DNA of 64,000 bases from Tenodera sinensis (GCA_030765045.1 CM060968.1:113758511-113822510); one strand, 5' to 3'; shown: positions 1 to 12,735, numbered from the stretch's first letter. The notes: a model not told the origin generated them from the sequence alone. A program made the numbers and translations.

Positions 1-1959
1 CACACTTTTTATTTCTCCACCCATAAAATGTTTCATACCCTTTTTCGTAAACATCTTTTGATTTTTTTTTGGAATTAAACTCTCACCACTTCGTTGAAAA
101 TGTCAAGCAGAATAAAATCCATATTTTCAATAGTTTTATCCTTAGCTTCTACCTTCCTCTGTAAGTGTTGAACTAATTGAAACACCTGTTTAGCGGTTGT
201 ATTACGTCATACACCTGTGATCTCTGATACATAAAAATTTGACAGTCAGGAAATTTATTAGTTATTTTTATGTATTTTAGTGCTAGAATTGCATAAAACT
301 TTGCAGGCAACCCATGTATAATATTTTTACTGTGACACCTAAAACACTAGCGCGAAAGCACTAAATATATACTCGTGTCACAATCAGCCAGATTATAAAG
401 TAGTTACATAGATAACTATTATGGATTCTGCACCGTTCTGTAGTACACATACACATTCCCTTCCCGGAGAGGCAAGACAGGTGGAGTGACCAGAGAGGCA
501 GTTCAACTCGGAGCAACGAGTGAGCACATTGTTTTTCTGGGAAGGCGAGCAACACGTGGTGAAGTATCTCCTGATCAAATGCAGCTGGCTTTATGGCCAG
601 ATAGTTGCTTTTTGGTTGAGTTAGGTAAAGAAGTGACCACGTGCTATAACGTAGATACGTTGCCACTCAGTGCTGAGAAATTGCCTCATTAGGAACCAGT
701 AGAAACAAACTTTTACTTTTTCACATGTTAAAGATTTATGTAATATGAAGAATAGTTGTGGGACATACATTTGTAAACCAAGAAACACAGCAAGAATTAT
801 TGAAGTTCCGTAATAACCATTGTGTTCTAAATTTAAAATAAATTAGCATTAATAGCTTCCTGTTGTATTAATTTGCTGCTTGTTACACCCAGTAACGTTA
901 AACGATAGTGAACTTGAGGCCGAAGAAAATTAGTTTCGATCCATTCTTCACTTCCCTAGCTATATCTACAATAAGTACTTGTGTTTTAGCACAGCTTCCA
1001 AAGTTATTTAGGGAAAGGGAAATAAATGGCAAAGTTCATGAGGTCCCATAATATATATTTGCTGTGAATTCTCGATCTGGGATTTTTAGAGGAATGCAGT
1101 ACTTTTGCTGCTTGGCATACATAGTAAATAAGGTAAGAGGTAAGCAGTAATCATATCAGAAGAAATTAACAGCTCAGAAGGGAGGAAAAGCTATACAGTA
1201 TGCTCTAGGTATTAATGTGCAGCGGAGTGGGTCAAAAGGGCATTCCGCATATCATTGTTGTTAATATACCTATATTCCACAACATTCACATGACCCCTCT
1301 GTCCTTGCCATCCCCCGCGGCTTGTGGAAAGGTTCAGGAAATTAAGGGAGCTGGTTGCGTGTTTTATTGGTAGTTTGTCTTTGCCACCGAGAGATGTCAC
1401 TGCCTATAGAAACTTGTGTACTGAATGGGGAGCAAGCTGGAAGGGGCCACGGAAATTCATCAACTTGCAATGGCTTCTACACGGAATGAGGAGAAGGCAG
1501 TGATGAGAGGACGGCGTGCTACGCTGCGAAATTAATTAGCATGGAAACTAGCTGTAACACTGGTGAAAGCTGGGAGGAGAACTCGAGCGACGTCTTTGAG
1601 CGAGCGAGCGAGGGACTTTGAATATCGCAGCGGGGATGGACCTTGTCTTTCACTGACAGTTTTGGAATTGATGAACCAAGGACATAGTAATTAATGGTAG
1701 TTATTTGTGGAACTCCAGTGTTTGTTCTTTTCCACATTGTTCGGTAGACAAGCCGAAATAGACTCGGTTAGTATCGGAGTGAAGCAGGCCCCTGTTAACA
1801 ACACTGGATCTAGAAGCTTTCAAACTATACTATATTGTCTCAGAGCTGTGCTTTATTCCTCCTGTTTACAGTGTTCAGTGTGCTTAAGTGAGCAGAAAGG
1901 AAAGGAAGTTTCAAATAATACAACAGCAGATTAAGCAATGAATGCATTGTAGATGTCAC
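1..1959. other. No gene recognised
   Basis: AT-rich DNA with short frames only. Those at 361-692 overlap each other on both strands and have no recognisable domain. Confidence 0.6.
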
Positions 1960-2202
1960 GTGTTGCATTCACGTGACTTTCTCCAGATAAAACATCTGCA
2001 GAAATTACCCTATTGCTGATTTTCTTGTTGATACAAGGGAAATAGAACTTTGAGGGGTAGTCAAATCTTATAAAGCTTCAAATTCCTTTCTCTTTGCATG
2101 GTCAAGACATAAATAGGTGGACATTTGCGAAATGTTTAAGCATTGCAAAATTCACACAAATAACCAGGAATGTCTCCGAAATGGTTCATTTTACTAAAAC
2201 AA
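1960..2202 (+). repeat. R1 repeat, 5' part
   Basis: The first copy of R1, an unclassified family about 0.8 kb long. It begins GTGTTGCATTCACGTGACTT and ends, without its 3' half, at the start of the next copy at 2203. Confidence 0.6.
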
Positions 2203-2790
2203 ATCTGATGTGTTGCACTCACATGGCTTTCTTTCCTCTTGTACTAAGCATTCTTACAAACTCTTAGTCCTATATGTTCTTCGTGTTAAGATAAACATTT
2301 GTACTTAATTGCTTATTTCCTTGTAGGTACAAGGGGAGTATTAGAATACAGTAGGCTTTGTGCGATACTCTAATCTTTTAAATCTTTAAGATTCCGTTCT
2401 CTTTGCACGCTTAACATATAAAAAAATGAACAACGATGTTTCATTTCACGGAAGTTGTTTTCCAAAACTCACGCACATAACAAGGAATATCTGCGAAATG
2501 GTTCAACCTACAAGAAAATTTATTTGGACATAAATTGTGTATTTTAGCAAGATCTACATTTTTTGAATAGTATGATTTGGTCTATCTCTAACGGTTTACC
2601 AGTTATGCAAAAGTCGTCCAGAGTAAATACGACTACAGGGGCTATAGCCAGAAAATTCAAGATATATATTTCATTTGTCATAAAAATATCTCAAACATAT
2701 GACATTTTAATAAAAATCGTTAGAGCCATTTTCAAGAAAATCAAAATTTTCAAAAAATTTTCCATCTAAAGGATAGCTTTTCTAAAACAA
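2203..2790 (+). repeat. R1 repeat, 5' two-thirds
   Basis: Starts ATCTGATGTGTTGCACTCAC and keeps the landmarks of the family in order: TTTCCTTGTAGGTACAAGG, AATACAGTAGGCTTTGTG, TCTATCTCTAACGGTTTACC and ATTTTCAAGAAAATC. It joins the previous copy head to tail. Confidence 0.65.
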
Positions 2791-2799
2791 AACCAAAGA

Positions 2800-5700
2800 T
2801 AGTGACTTTTTGTGGTAAACAACAAATAAGATATAACATTATTTTAGATGATCAACCTTGAGACGGAAACTTCCACTGTCACTCCGGTAATAGGTCATTT
2901 TATTTACTGTTGACATTAATATTATCACAAGGTATAAGGCAGAGCTATTTAATTATATTTTGTTGAAAATATGAAGGTTATACGTTGTAACTTCAAGTGT
3001 TACTTCCTAATGTTGCAATATTAGAGGCCTGGGTACATTTATAAGAAAGGAGGTGAATGTAGGGACAAAAAATATTTTTTGAAATGCGATGTTAAGGGTA
3101 TGGTCTAACCCATAGATTGAACATGATGATCTATAAACTATACGTTTTGCTTCACACCTTAATGGGTGTAATACTGTCCTATGTGCTGTGAGAAAGCAGA
3201 AAGCATAATTGTTATGGCAACATTGCTCCATTCTGTGTCATATCTTCTGTGCCACGCCTACCAACCAACCTGAAAACATATTACTCTTAGTAAATAAAAT
3301 TATAAGTCCGCAAATGTAGGAAATATTGGTGTATTATTGTTTATTACGCCGTTCTCAACTACCAATCAAAATATCTGTCTTATACTCCTAATATCCTGTA
3401 TATTTGGCATCTTCAATTGTACTGGAGCAACCAAAATTGGTTAACTTTTCGCCTACTGCATACATCGCGTTACTATCTTAGATTCCGAGCTTTCCTTTCG
3501 TACTCCACAAGCTGCCTGTGCTTCCTGTCCGTTTCTCTTTGAGTGACCAACAGGCTTGGCGTGTGTGAAACTTGCCTTCTGAAAATGAAAATGAATATCC
3601 TGTTAGGAAATACCACCTTTTCAAACATTTATATATTAAGTAATTACCATTAATTGATACTTCTACTAATAATAATAGTAATAATAACAACAATAATAGT
3701 AATAATAATTAATAAATATCTCTACTACTTTTGAGAGGTTTTGAGTATTTTGTGTAGCCTGCCCTGTTTGTTGCTGCTGTCTTTAATTTTCCCTACCTTT
3801 ACCGCGTGTCTTGGTAGTGGTTATAGGCAGCCGATCCTGGCAACGAGAGAAAACAATCGTGTTCTACCAATTGGTTGAGTTGCACCATTCTTTTGGCCTA
3901 TTTCCGGATTCTTGTCAAGTTCCAAGACGTTAGATCTCTTTAGCTCAAAAGGATTTTCAAACGTTTTATTAAAATGTTGATAAGAAGTAGCAATTAATAT
4001 TATTTTTCTTTTTGGCCGCCTAGATGTCAGGCTCCTAATTTTTGCCAAAGCAATCTGTAATAGGTAAAGCAGAAGATAAGTCTTAGTGTAATAACAAAAG
4101 CCATGAATCTTCTTGTTACTCCTCTCTTTGCTTTTAGAAGTTAATGAGTCGCCATGTGTATGGTGATTAATGCTCGGCTTATCACAGAATTAATGTGCAG
4201 AATTGTCAAACTTGTTACACTATTTCTCCGACTTATTATTCTGGTTTCTTGTAATGACTCAGTATTTATTTGGCTATTTTGTGCTTTAATTGCATAATAT
4301 AATTGGTCAGAACACCTGATAGTTTGTAAATCATGGTAGAGGTGTTGAAGGTATTGTTGCGTTTTTATAAAAGGTAATACAGCTCGGATTGAAGGGTAAG
4401 AAACAACAGAAAGCGTGTACGAATGTGGAATCTATGCATGTTCTGGATGCACAAATAAGAGACAAAAATCGAAATGTTTTTATAAAAAGTTTGGGCTAAG
4501 GTCACTTTGCAGTTTGGGGAACATATACTAAACAAATCGGATAAGGTGTAACCCACTAATAAGTTTTTGAAAAACTATTTCTAAGAGTGTCTTCTTACCA
4601 TCTGAGTACTGTACTGCTATTTCCGTTTTAATTCCCACTACAATAATAACAAAAACAACCACAAGCGATTTCGTGTGTTTAATGTTGGCAGAAGTGCCTT
4701 TTTAGTGTTGCACATCAATCCTGCGTAAGCCAACTTTCTTGCACTCATTAGTTTATGAACAATAGTGAGGCACAGGGGAACAGCCGAGGAATTTCTAAAC
4801 ATTTCACCTAAGGGGCTGGAAGACATGTTTGACAACGATGGTCCATACAAGATCCTCAGTGAGTCCACCTCATATTGATTTTATGTCAAAAGTCTAGAAT
4901 TCAGACGTTTGAACACAATTTGGTTTCGTGCTCAGGATCGAAGGAAAAGGGAAGAGGAAAGCAAACGTGATAAGGACTGCTAGTACCAACTAAGAAATGG
5001 ATGCTGGGAGAGGCAGAGGCGTTTTTGCACTCCCACACCTGCATAAATTACTTGAATACAGTACAAATTAGATTGTATTCGTAAATATTTCAAATCGATC
5101 ACGATAACATCGCAATCTTAAATTTAAAACTATTAGAAATAAACAAAATTAGCGAGAATTATATTATTAGTACTAATTCTGATGTATAGAGAAGGACATT
5201 AAGGTTCCACCAGTCAGTGGTGGATTTCCTAAATTCATCACTCACCTTCTCAAACACTATTTATGCTCTACCATACCATAACGTAGCGTTTACACCCCAC
5301 TGTAATGGTCCTCCTCATAACGATACAGTTATCCACCAATCAAAGGTGCATCCTTGCATAATAATGAGACTGCTATTCGCCAATCAAAGGTACACCTGTT
5401 CATTACGACTGTGTCGTCTGCATACATTCCCACGCAGCATAAAGCAAAACTATCAATTCACGTTTATGAAATAAAGTACTCTATTTAATAATTAGTGTTA
5501 ACATTGTAAATAACATTATAATATATTCAATTTGTCTCCTCACTTTTGAAAGTCTACCTTTTTAAAGATTATAGCATGTATTATACTCCCTGTATCATTT
5601 GTGTCAAGAACAACATAAAATAAAATTCATAATTTGGTAGTTGGAGGTGCAACAATCGATTATCGTACGTACAATCGAATAGCGAATACATTATTAAAAT

Positions 5701-5860
5701 GTTGGACACAACACTTGAGTAGTCAAACTGTTTAAATTTCTAAAATGGAACTTCTTCTAAAAATGGGATTAAGGTTTACCTCTGTACTGCAAAGTTTCTG
5801 AGTTATGATTGTTTTTTCTATGAAGTGGTGCAGAGATTCAGTACCGTTATTTAAAAACTT
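2800..5860. other. No gene recognised
   Basis: Apart from the AAT microsatellite I see nothing classifiable. Two CCAATCAAAGGT(G/A)CA strings at about 5335 and 5378 form a short local repeat. Confidence 0.55.
3663..3716. repeat. AAT-rich trinucleotide microsatellite
   Basis: Imperfect ATA/AAT triplets, with AAC variants. Confidence 0.8.
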
Positions 5861-6165
5861 GGTGTCACATTCACGTAACTTTTTTAATTCATTCATTAAC
5901 CAACTATCCTTATTCTTCTCTTTATTTCATGTTAATCGACATAAACATTTGTAGAAGTGCTTTTGTTACATATTTCCTTGAGGATACACTGAGAATAGGA
6001 AATAGCCAGGCATTAGCGATAGTTAAGTCCTTTAAGAACAGGTCGCTATGCGAAGGCTTTGAAATCCTATTTCCTTTGCATGAGTAGAATAAAAACAAGA
6101 GCAACGTAAGAAAGTACGACTTACCATTGAGAAATGTATAAATATTGAATAATTTACACCAATAA
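5861..6165 (+). repeat. R1 repeat, 5' fragment (diverged)
   Basis: Begins GTGTCACATTCACGTAACTT and follows the family order through TTGAGGATACACTGAGAAT and AATTTACACCAATAAA. It is clearly older than the 8.2 kb copy. Confidence 0.5.
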
Positions 6166-6299
6166 AATAAACAAATTGAACTGAAATTGTTAAATTTACA
6201 AAAAAATTTAGTAGATGTAAACAGTGTCTTAATCTGATCTATGCTTTGTTGTACTGTCCTTTTTTATAATAAGATTTAGTGTCTCTCTTAATATATACT

Positions 6300-7054
6300 A
6301 AAGCGCGTTTCACCCTTAGAAGACAGTACACGTTAAATGGAGCGCAGTGTTGCAACATGTACTAGTTGAGAATCTTTCTCCACGAGCGACCCCGAGGTGA
6401 CCAGAGTCCTGTACTTAGTCCTTCAATTGCTGCTTGACGAGGTGGGCACTTTTAACTTTGGTATCCCTGCACGCCTTTGTCACTGTATGACCTAAATTTA
6501 CAAATGACTCATCTGTATAAACAATTTATTTCCCCTGGTCCCTAAACCTTTTTACGTATTTTAGATATTTATGTCGCCATCTGATGGTATCGTCTCTTTC
6601 TATTAATATGCACTTGTTAGCCCTTCTTTCATATTTGGACCCCAAATCATGTAAGAACCGACTAAGAGTGACCCTTGAGAAATTTGGTAGGGTCTCATCA
6701 CTGTTGACCCGTGACAAAATTATATTCAGCGTGGGTGGAATATTTGCAAACTCTAAAGAATGAACAATTCGCCGCACTCCACTTTACACTATTCAATCAT
6801 ATTGCGTTAACCTAGCGTTTTGTGTAGTCCCGCCCTTTTTGCTTTCTTTTTCTATGGCGTTCTTAGAGGTCCTTTCATTAGTTCCTTTTTAATCATACAC
6901 ACTACTGCTTCTGAACACCCGATAGCCTTAGCTGTTTCTTTTACTGCCTTACACGCATTTTAATTAAAAAATAATCTAACACATTCATAATTATTTGGCG
7001 TTCCTTACTTCTTAATTTACAAACATATCGTCTCTTCCTAGCTTCCCCCTCCAT
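6300..7054 (-). pseudogene. Decayed Tc1/mariner-like (DDE_3 type) transposase
   Basis: Read on the minus strand from an ATG at 7054, the frame begins MEGEARKRRY, typical of the N-terminal helix-turn-helix part of an abundant insect transposase family. Frameshifts and stops follow. Codons 6777-6526 then read PNFSRVTLSRFLHDLG and IERDDTIRWRHKYLK, the hallmark middle segment. After a stop, an IVYTDES segment (the DE catalytic motif region) and a weak tail to about 6300 follow. The element moved DNA by cut-and-paste when intact; this copy cannot encode an active enzyme. Terminal inverted repeats were not identified. Confidence 0.75.
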
Positions 7055-7059
7055 AACTA

Positions 7060-7854
7060 CAAATATTTACAAAAATATTAAACAAATAACGCAATAACAG
7101 CTCACAGTTACACACACGGCTTCTTTCGAACTAATGTTAGTGCTGCTCCTTATAGTATCTTCTGTTCAGCCCTGGCGCTAGAATACGCTGAATAGATGAA
7201 TACCTTTTGTTTGCCTTACTGGATAAAAGAAAGAGGTTACTGCCTTTTGGTTTATTTTAAAAACTTTCTCCAACCTTCCTCAGCATTTGTTCTCGCTGGT
7301 TCCCTGATGTAAACTCAATAACAAAAAAGTTTCACACTGCGTAACTTTTGCAGTGCACAGATATAAAATTTTCCGAAAACATTTAATTTAAAAAATTGTA
7401 ACACTTAACTGGGTAAACATAGAGAATTCAATGTAGGCAGGTAGTAGCACTATGGTTTACTCTACCTAAGAAAAAAATATAGATGCATTCTAGCAGTTAG
7501 TTTGTTAGTTAGTGCGTGATGAGTATAGAAACAGCAAATATCGGACTTCTATTGAAAAAAACGTTTTCTGGAGAAATTTGGGCCTATAGAAATGTATAAT
7601 GACTCTGAAAAGGATATAACCTGATAGAGAAAAAAATTCTGCATAGGATAATGTGTTCAAATCTGAAATCTATAACAAATGAATATTTATACCATGCTAT
7701 TAGGAACCTGGCAACATTGCGAGGGTAGAAAAGGACGCGGCTAATGGCAACTTGTATGCGCTAGATAGAGACAGAGATGTCCCATTTAACTCCATACTGT
7801 CTTCTAAGAGTGGAACGCTATATAGATGCAAAACATGTATACAAAATGAAGAGG
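7060..7854. other. No gene recognised
   Basis: AT-rich spacer between the transposase remnant and R1. Nothing supported. Confidence 0.5.
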
Positions 7855-8185
7855 GCTATAGTCAGAATATTCAGTATTTACGTTTTACTTCTTATGAAAA
7901 AGATTTAAACATAGGTATGTTAATCAAAATATTTTAACAAAATCAAAATTTTGAGAGAAAAGTCAAGGTGGTCGCAAACTTTTAAGATGAACTTAAATAC
8001 CATGTTTGGCATTTAATCAATTTCTTTACTACTCACAGCTACACACGTGATAATTTTTCAAAAAATAAATTTTTGGTTCCAGGAGTCTCAAAACATGTGT
8101 TTCAGGTGAAATGTAGGTGTAAAATTTTTGGCTGGAATAAAATACTTCTTCCCGTTACTTTAACTATGTGGTATAGAAAGTAAAA
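7855..8185 (+). repeat. R1 repeat, 3' fragment
   Basis: Holds the 3' part of the family (GGCTATAGTCAGAATATTCA through AAACATGTGTTTCAGGTG) and ends GGTATAGAAAGTAAAA, directly joined to the next copy. Confidence 0.6.
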
Positions 8186-8983
8186 ATCTGATGTGTTGCG
8201 CTCACATAACTTTCTCTGCTCTTGTACTAACCATTCTTACAAACGCTTATTCTTCTACCTTCTTCGTGTTAGTTGAGATAAATATTACAGAAATTATCTT
8301 ACTGCTTATTTCCTTGTAGGTGCCAGGGGAATACGGGAATACAGTAGGCTTTGTGCGATAGTCAACTCTTCTTAGCTTTGAGATCCCGTTCTCTTTGCAC
8401 GCTTAACATAAAAAAAGAACGATGTTGCATTGCATGAATGTTTTGTTTTCCGAAACTGACACAAATAACAAGGAATATCTCCAAAAGGGTTCACTCTACA
8501 AAAAATGTATTCAGACATAAACTGTGTGTTATAGCAAGATCAACATTTTTTGTATAGATTGTGTCTATCTCTTACGGTTTACGAGTTATTCAAAAGTCAT
8601 CAAGAGTAAATAGGACTACATAGCCTATAACCAGAAAATTCAACATATGCATTTCATTCGTCATAAAAACTTTTCAAGAAAATAAAACTATTCCAAAAAT
8701 TGTCCATGTAAAGTGTAGTTTAGGGTGGGGCTATTTTCTTCAAAATCTTCGTGTCGCATCCTTGAAAGACGTTGAACTTAAATACCAGCTTTGTTTTTTA
8801 ACCTACTTTTCATTTTTGAGTTATGCTGTCGACATACAGATACACACACATACACATGGACTTTTTTCTAAAAAATGCTTTATTTTATTCAGGGGGCCTC
8901 ACAACATATTTCGGGTGAAATCTCGACATCGTATTTTTGGGCGAAATAATACTTCCTCTCCTTACCACCAGAGAAAGTAAAAG
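8186..8983 (+). repeat. R1 repeat, near full length
   Basis: The most complete forward copy, from ATCTGATGTGTTGCGCTCAC to CACCAGAGAAAGTAAAA, about 800 bases. It includes a short CA microsatellite at 8835-8855. Near its ends, ACTTTCTCTGCT and the reverse complement of the terminal AGAGAAAGT form a short inverted pair. Confidence 0.68.
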
Positions 8984-9691
8984 TATAACATTTTGAGCAG
9001 TTTTCACCAATTGCTCTCCCGTTAAGAGCAATATTTGTGGCAGATGGAAACAAATAAATGGGAACCAGAAGGGCGGAAGGGAGTTTGCATTCTAAGGTGA
9101 AACAAAGCTGAGAACGCGTTTATACATCAGTATAATCCCTGTTCCCTCTCAGCACGTACTTCTGACCCTGTGTGTGCCGAATGCTACAATATGAAGCTTA
9201 TGAAATAGATCTTATGTAACAATTTCAATCCCTTGGATTTCGATAACGGATTAATTTGATTAAGCTAGAATGCGTGCAGAATATGAGTAAATACGACCCA
9301 TAGCAACATCCATAATACCAGAATATGCTTCGACTTTGTTGTCGGGGAGAAGAAGTGCTGTATTTGTTGAACTTAGTGAGATCGCATGTATTTACAGTGT
9401 AAATACGTACGGCGCTAGTATTATCTGCTCGCCGCCTGAAAATGACAGCTGTTGATTCGCCATCATCGTCTATATAGGTTGAGTTATACAAACTAATATC
9501 AACAGCGTTTAAGGTAATGCGATCTGCGAAATTTAACTAAAGTTTCATCAATAAGTATTCCAAACGGTAACGAAGCGTATTGTTCTTAGTTTCTCTGCCA
9601 CATGTTTGCAGTAACCAGAGAAAGTATTGTATTTCAACCTAAATTTCTCCAGTAACATGTATTTTTAGGTCCTCTGAGCCCAAAAGAGCAT

Positions 9692-10368
9692 TTTAACTTT
9701 TGCTACTACGTATAGTAAATTCCACCTAAAATTTCGATGTGGGAACTCACTGGAAATATATACTTTGAAGCCCCACAATCCAAAAAAGCATTTTTAGAAA
9801 AAGGTCCGTGTTTTTGTCTCTGTGTGTCTGAGAACTGCATAACTCAAAAACGAAAAGGCGTTAAAAACCAAAGTTGGTATTTAAGTTTAATATCTTAAAA
9901 GGATACGACACGAAGACTTTGAAGAAAATTTCTACCCCTAAACTACCCTTGACATGGAAAACATTTATTTTCTCGAAAATAGCTCTAAATATTTTTTATT
10001 AAAATGCCATATGTTTAAGATATTTTTATGACAAAATGTATATTTTGATTTTTGGGTGTAGCCTATAAGTCCTGTTTACTCTTGATGACTTGCATAATTC
10101 GTAAACCGTAAGAAATAGAACAAATGTTTCTATACAAAAAATGCATGATCGTTATTCAGATTTACATCTTAGCCGCACAAAGATAACGGAATTTCATACC
10201 GTCATATAGGGACCAACATTAACAGATTTGATTATTGCCCTTGCATCTACAAGAAAATTATCAACAATTTCCACAAATGTTTATCTCCAATAACATAAAG
10301 ATAGGGAATAATAGTTTGCAAGAATCGTTAATATAAGGGTAGAAAAAGTCATGTGAGTGCATCACATT
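9692..10368 (-). repeat. R1 repeat, inverted copy
   Basis: Reverse-oriented copy starting with TTTTAACTTTTGCTACTACG and ending AAAGTCATGTGAGTGCATCA. It forms the left arm of a large inverted repeat with the copy at 10880-11768. Confidence 0.66.
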
Positions 10369-10584
10369 CTCTTTCTGATTCCACCTTTCTGGTCTTGTCC
10401 TGCACCGGCTAGTGTGAAATATCAATGGCTGACACAAAATTCAATGGTGGGTGGCTCAACACATCCAGTCAGAGGCTTGCCAAGCCTTGCGATGTTGAGT
10501 AGTTAAACATGCTGTGAAATAAAAAGGTGTAGAATGAAACTGTAGAACAGTATCATATTTCAATTATTTGCGAAGTAGCAAGCT

Positions 10585-10850
10585 ATGACAGATATGTATC
10601 AGCATATTGAAAATAAATTAAATGAACTCCAGACAATCAATAGAACATTACAAGATAAAACTCAGAAGGAAATGAAAGTAATGTTCTATCAGAAAATGGC
10701 GGTACCAGTCATATGCAAGAAAATCCTGGATTATAAAAGGTACAAAAGGAAAATGTGCGCAGCGGAAATGAGATTTCTAAGAAAGAACCAAGTAAGAAAA
10801 GAAGCTATCAGGAAAAGCCAAAAAAGACACACTTATTGTTTATCTGAAAA
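10585..10850 (+). pseudogene. LINE ORF2 C-terminal remnant (fragment A)
   Basis: The frame reads INRTLQDKTQKEMKV, FYQKMAVPV and AAEMRFLRKNQ. These match the ordered landmarks after the reverse-transcriptase core in insect non-LTR retrotransposons (INRTL, FYK-MAVP, AAEMRFLR). The expected LLYGSE-W segment is replaced and the downstream RRM-like LQRM part is absent. The fragment sits between two inverted copies of repeat R1, and its open frame runs on into the right copy. Confidence 0.7.
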
Positions 10851-10879
10851 AATGAAGAATGTAATACACATATTAAAAA

Positions 10880-11575
10880 GTCTGAGTGTTGCACTCACAC
10901 GACTTTCTTTACTCTTGTACTAAATATTCTTAAGAACATTTATTCCTCCACCGTCGTCATGTTAGTCGAGATAAAAATTTTCAAAAATTATCTTATTCTA
11001 TATTTGCTTGTAGGTGCAAGACGAGTATGAGAATACAGTAGGCTTTGAGTGACAGTCAAGTTTTTATTGCGATTCACTATATCAAATTCCGTTCTCTTTG
11101 GATGATATAGGTATGTGAATAACAATCTTCTATTTGAACAAGGTTTAAGTATTGCAAAACTCACACAAAAGTCAAGAAATATCTCCGAAATGGTTCACTC
11201 TACAAAAAAATGCATCTGGACATAACTTGTGTGTTTTAACGAGATGTGCATTTTTGGATAGTAAGATATAACCTATCTCTTTCTGTTTACCAGTAATGCA
11301 AATATCATCCAGGGTAAACAGGACTACAGGGCCATAGCCAGACAAATCAAAACACACGTTTTATTTTCCATAAAAATATCAAACATATTTCATTTAAATC
11401 AAAATTGTCAGAGCCACTTTTGAGAAAATCAAAACTGTCGAAAAATGTTCCATGTAAAGTGTAATTTAGGGTGGAGAAATGTTCTTCCAAATCTTCGTAT
11501 CGCATTCTTGAAAATATTAAATTTAAATGCCAACTTTGGTTTCCAACCAATTTTTCATTTGAATTCACACACACA

Positions 11576-11613
<38 letters not shown>

Positions 11614-11768
11614 CAGACAGACACACACACACACACACGGACCTTTTCCTAAAGATGCTTGTTTTCTTCGAGGGACCTTAAAACATGCATTTCCGGTGAA
11701 ATATCGACATCGAATTTTTGGATGGAATACAACACTCCTGACTTACTATATTTAGTACAGAAAGTAAA
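10880..11768 (+). repeat. R1 repeat, near full length with long CA tract
   Basis: Starts GAGTGTTGCACTCACACGAC and ends TTTAGTACAGAAAGTAAAA. It is longer than its relatives because the internal CA microsatellite (11566-11639) has expanded. Confidence 0.66.
11566..11639. repeat. CA dinucleotide microsatellite
   Basis: Nearly pure CA with a short AGACAGACAG interruption. Poly-Thr/His and poly-Val/Cys frames across it are artefacts. Confidence 0.9.
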
Positions 11769-11831
11769 ATGGACAAAAAGTATACCATACGATTTTTGGT
11801 TATTAAAAATTAATAAAAAAATTACGTTGTT

Positions 11832-12042
11832 GTTTAACGACGCTGTCAATTGCCAGGATCACATCAGCGTCGCCGGTGTGCCGGAATTTCGTCCCGCAGG
11901 AGTTCTTTTACATGCCAGTAAATCTACTGACATGGAGCTGTCGTTTTTAAGCGCACTTAAAAACCATCGGCCTGGGCCGGGTTTGAACCCGCGACCTTGG
12001 GATCAGTAGGCCAGCGTCTAACCAACTGAGCCACCCAGACCG
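11832..12042 (-). mobile_element. tRNA-derived SINE, copy 1
   Basis: On the minus strand it starts CGGTCTGGGTGGCTCAGTTG, containing an RNA polymerase III A box (TGGCTCAGTTGG), and has a B box (GGGTTCAAACCC) about 30 bases later. A tRNA-unrelated body follows, with the 3' end at GACAGCGTCGTTAAAC. A perfect 12-base target-site duplication (ATTTTTGGTTAT) is visible at 11792-11803 and 12047-12058. The copy is 211 bases long, exactly like copy 2. Confidence 0.88.
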
Positions 12043-12224
12043 ATTAATTTTTGGTTATAAATACCTCATGAAACTAGGTTCTAAGCTACTGAAATAAACA
12101 CCATATACCAATCTAGAATCTCCATGTGCGATTTGTGTTGTTGAATTGTTCAACCTTTTAAATTTGAGTTTTGGATAAGAATGTTAATTTCGCTGATATA
12201 TTTAACATTTTAACCAACAACGTA

Positions 12225-12735
12225 TAGCCCAACGAAGAGCTATACGAATGTTGAATGGGGTTTTGTGAAGTAGAACCATGTTGAACTGTGCAAAGGAGGG
12301 GATGTCAAATACACTAGTGTAAAGTATAATGACCTATAGTGTTGAGGCGTGGACATTGGTACAGGGACAAAAATATAAGATGTTGGTAGTGGAAATGGAC
12401 GGAATAAGCCTTAGTGCTAGAGTATTAAGATTGGAAAGAAGGAGAAATGAAGAGGTGAGTCATGTTGGATATAGAAGAAGCAGTGGTGGAGAGAAGTAAA
12501 AGGTGGGATCTTCAGTAGTATGGGTACGTTAGAAGAATGGTGGAGACTAGGTGGCCCAAGACCTATGATTACCTCGTGGAAGAAGGAAGCGGGGCAGGCC
12601 AAGAGCAACTTGCAGAGGAGATATTCATAGAATAATAAATGATGGATGCCTAGAGGAGGACAGCACTTGTTCAAACGGAAATAATGGCAAACGGGAATAC
12701 AGAACAGTTACTGCAGAGTGGAGAAGCCCTTAAAA
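12225..12735 (+). pseudogene. LINE ORF2 C-terminal remnant (fragment B)
   Basis: Shifting frames on the plus strand give RRAIRMLNGVL, VEAWTLVQGQKYKMLVVEMD, SARVLRLERRRNEE, YGYVRRMVETRWPK and GRRKRGRPRATCRGDI, followed by INDGCLEED and AEWRSP then TAA. This order is that of the C-terminus of a common insect non-LTR retrotransposon ORF2, ending at its natural stop. At least three frame breaks separate the pieces. It is a different LINE lineage from fragment A. Confidence 0.78.

Noticed and set aside
10395..10525. Repeat shared with 19360-19510
   Set aside because: Only short matches around AGAGGCTTG and CTGTGAAAT. Too weak to call by eye.
11347..11755. Cys/Val- or Thr/His-rich frames
   Set aside because: Translation of the CA microsatellite in both directions.
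11960..12042. Functional tRNA gene on the minus strand
   Set aside because: Part of a 211-base SINE with a target-site duplication and a second copy elsewhere.
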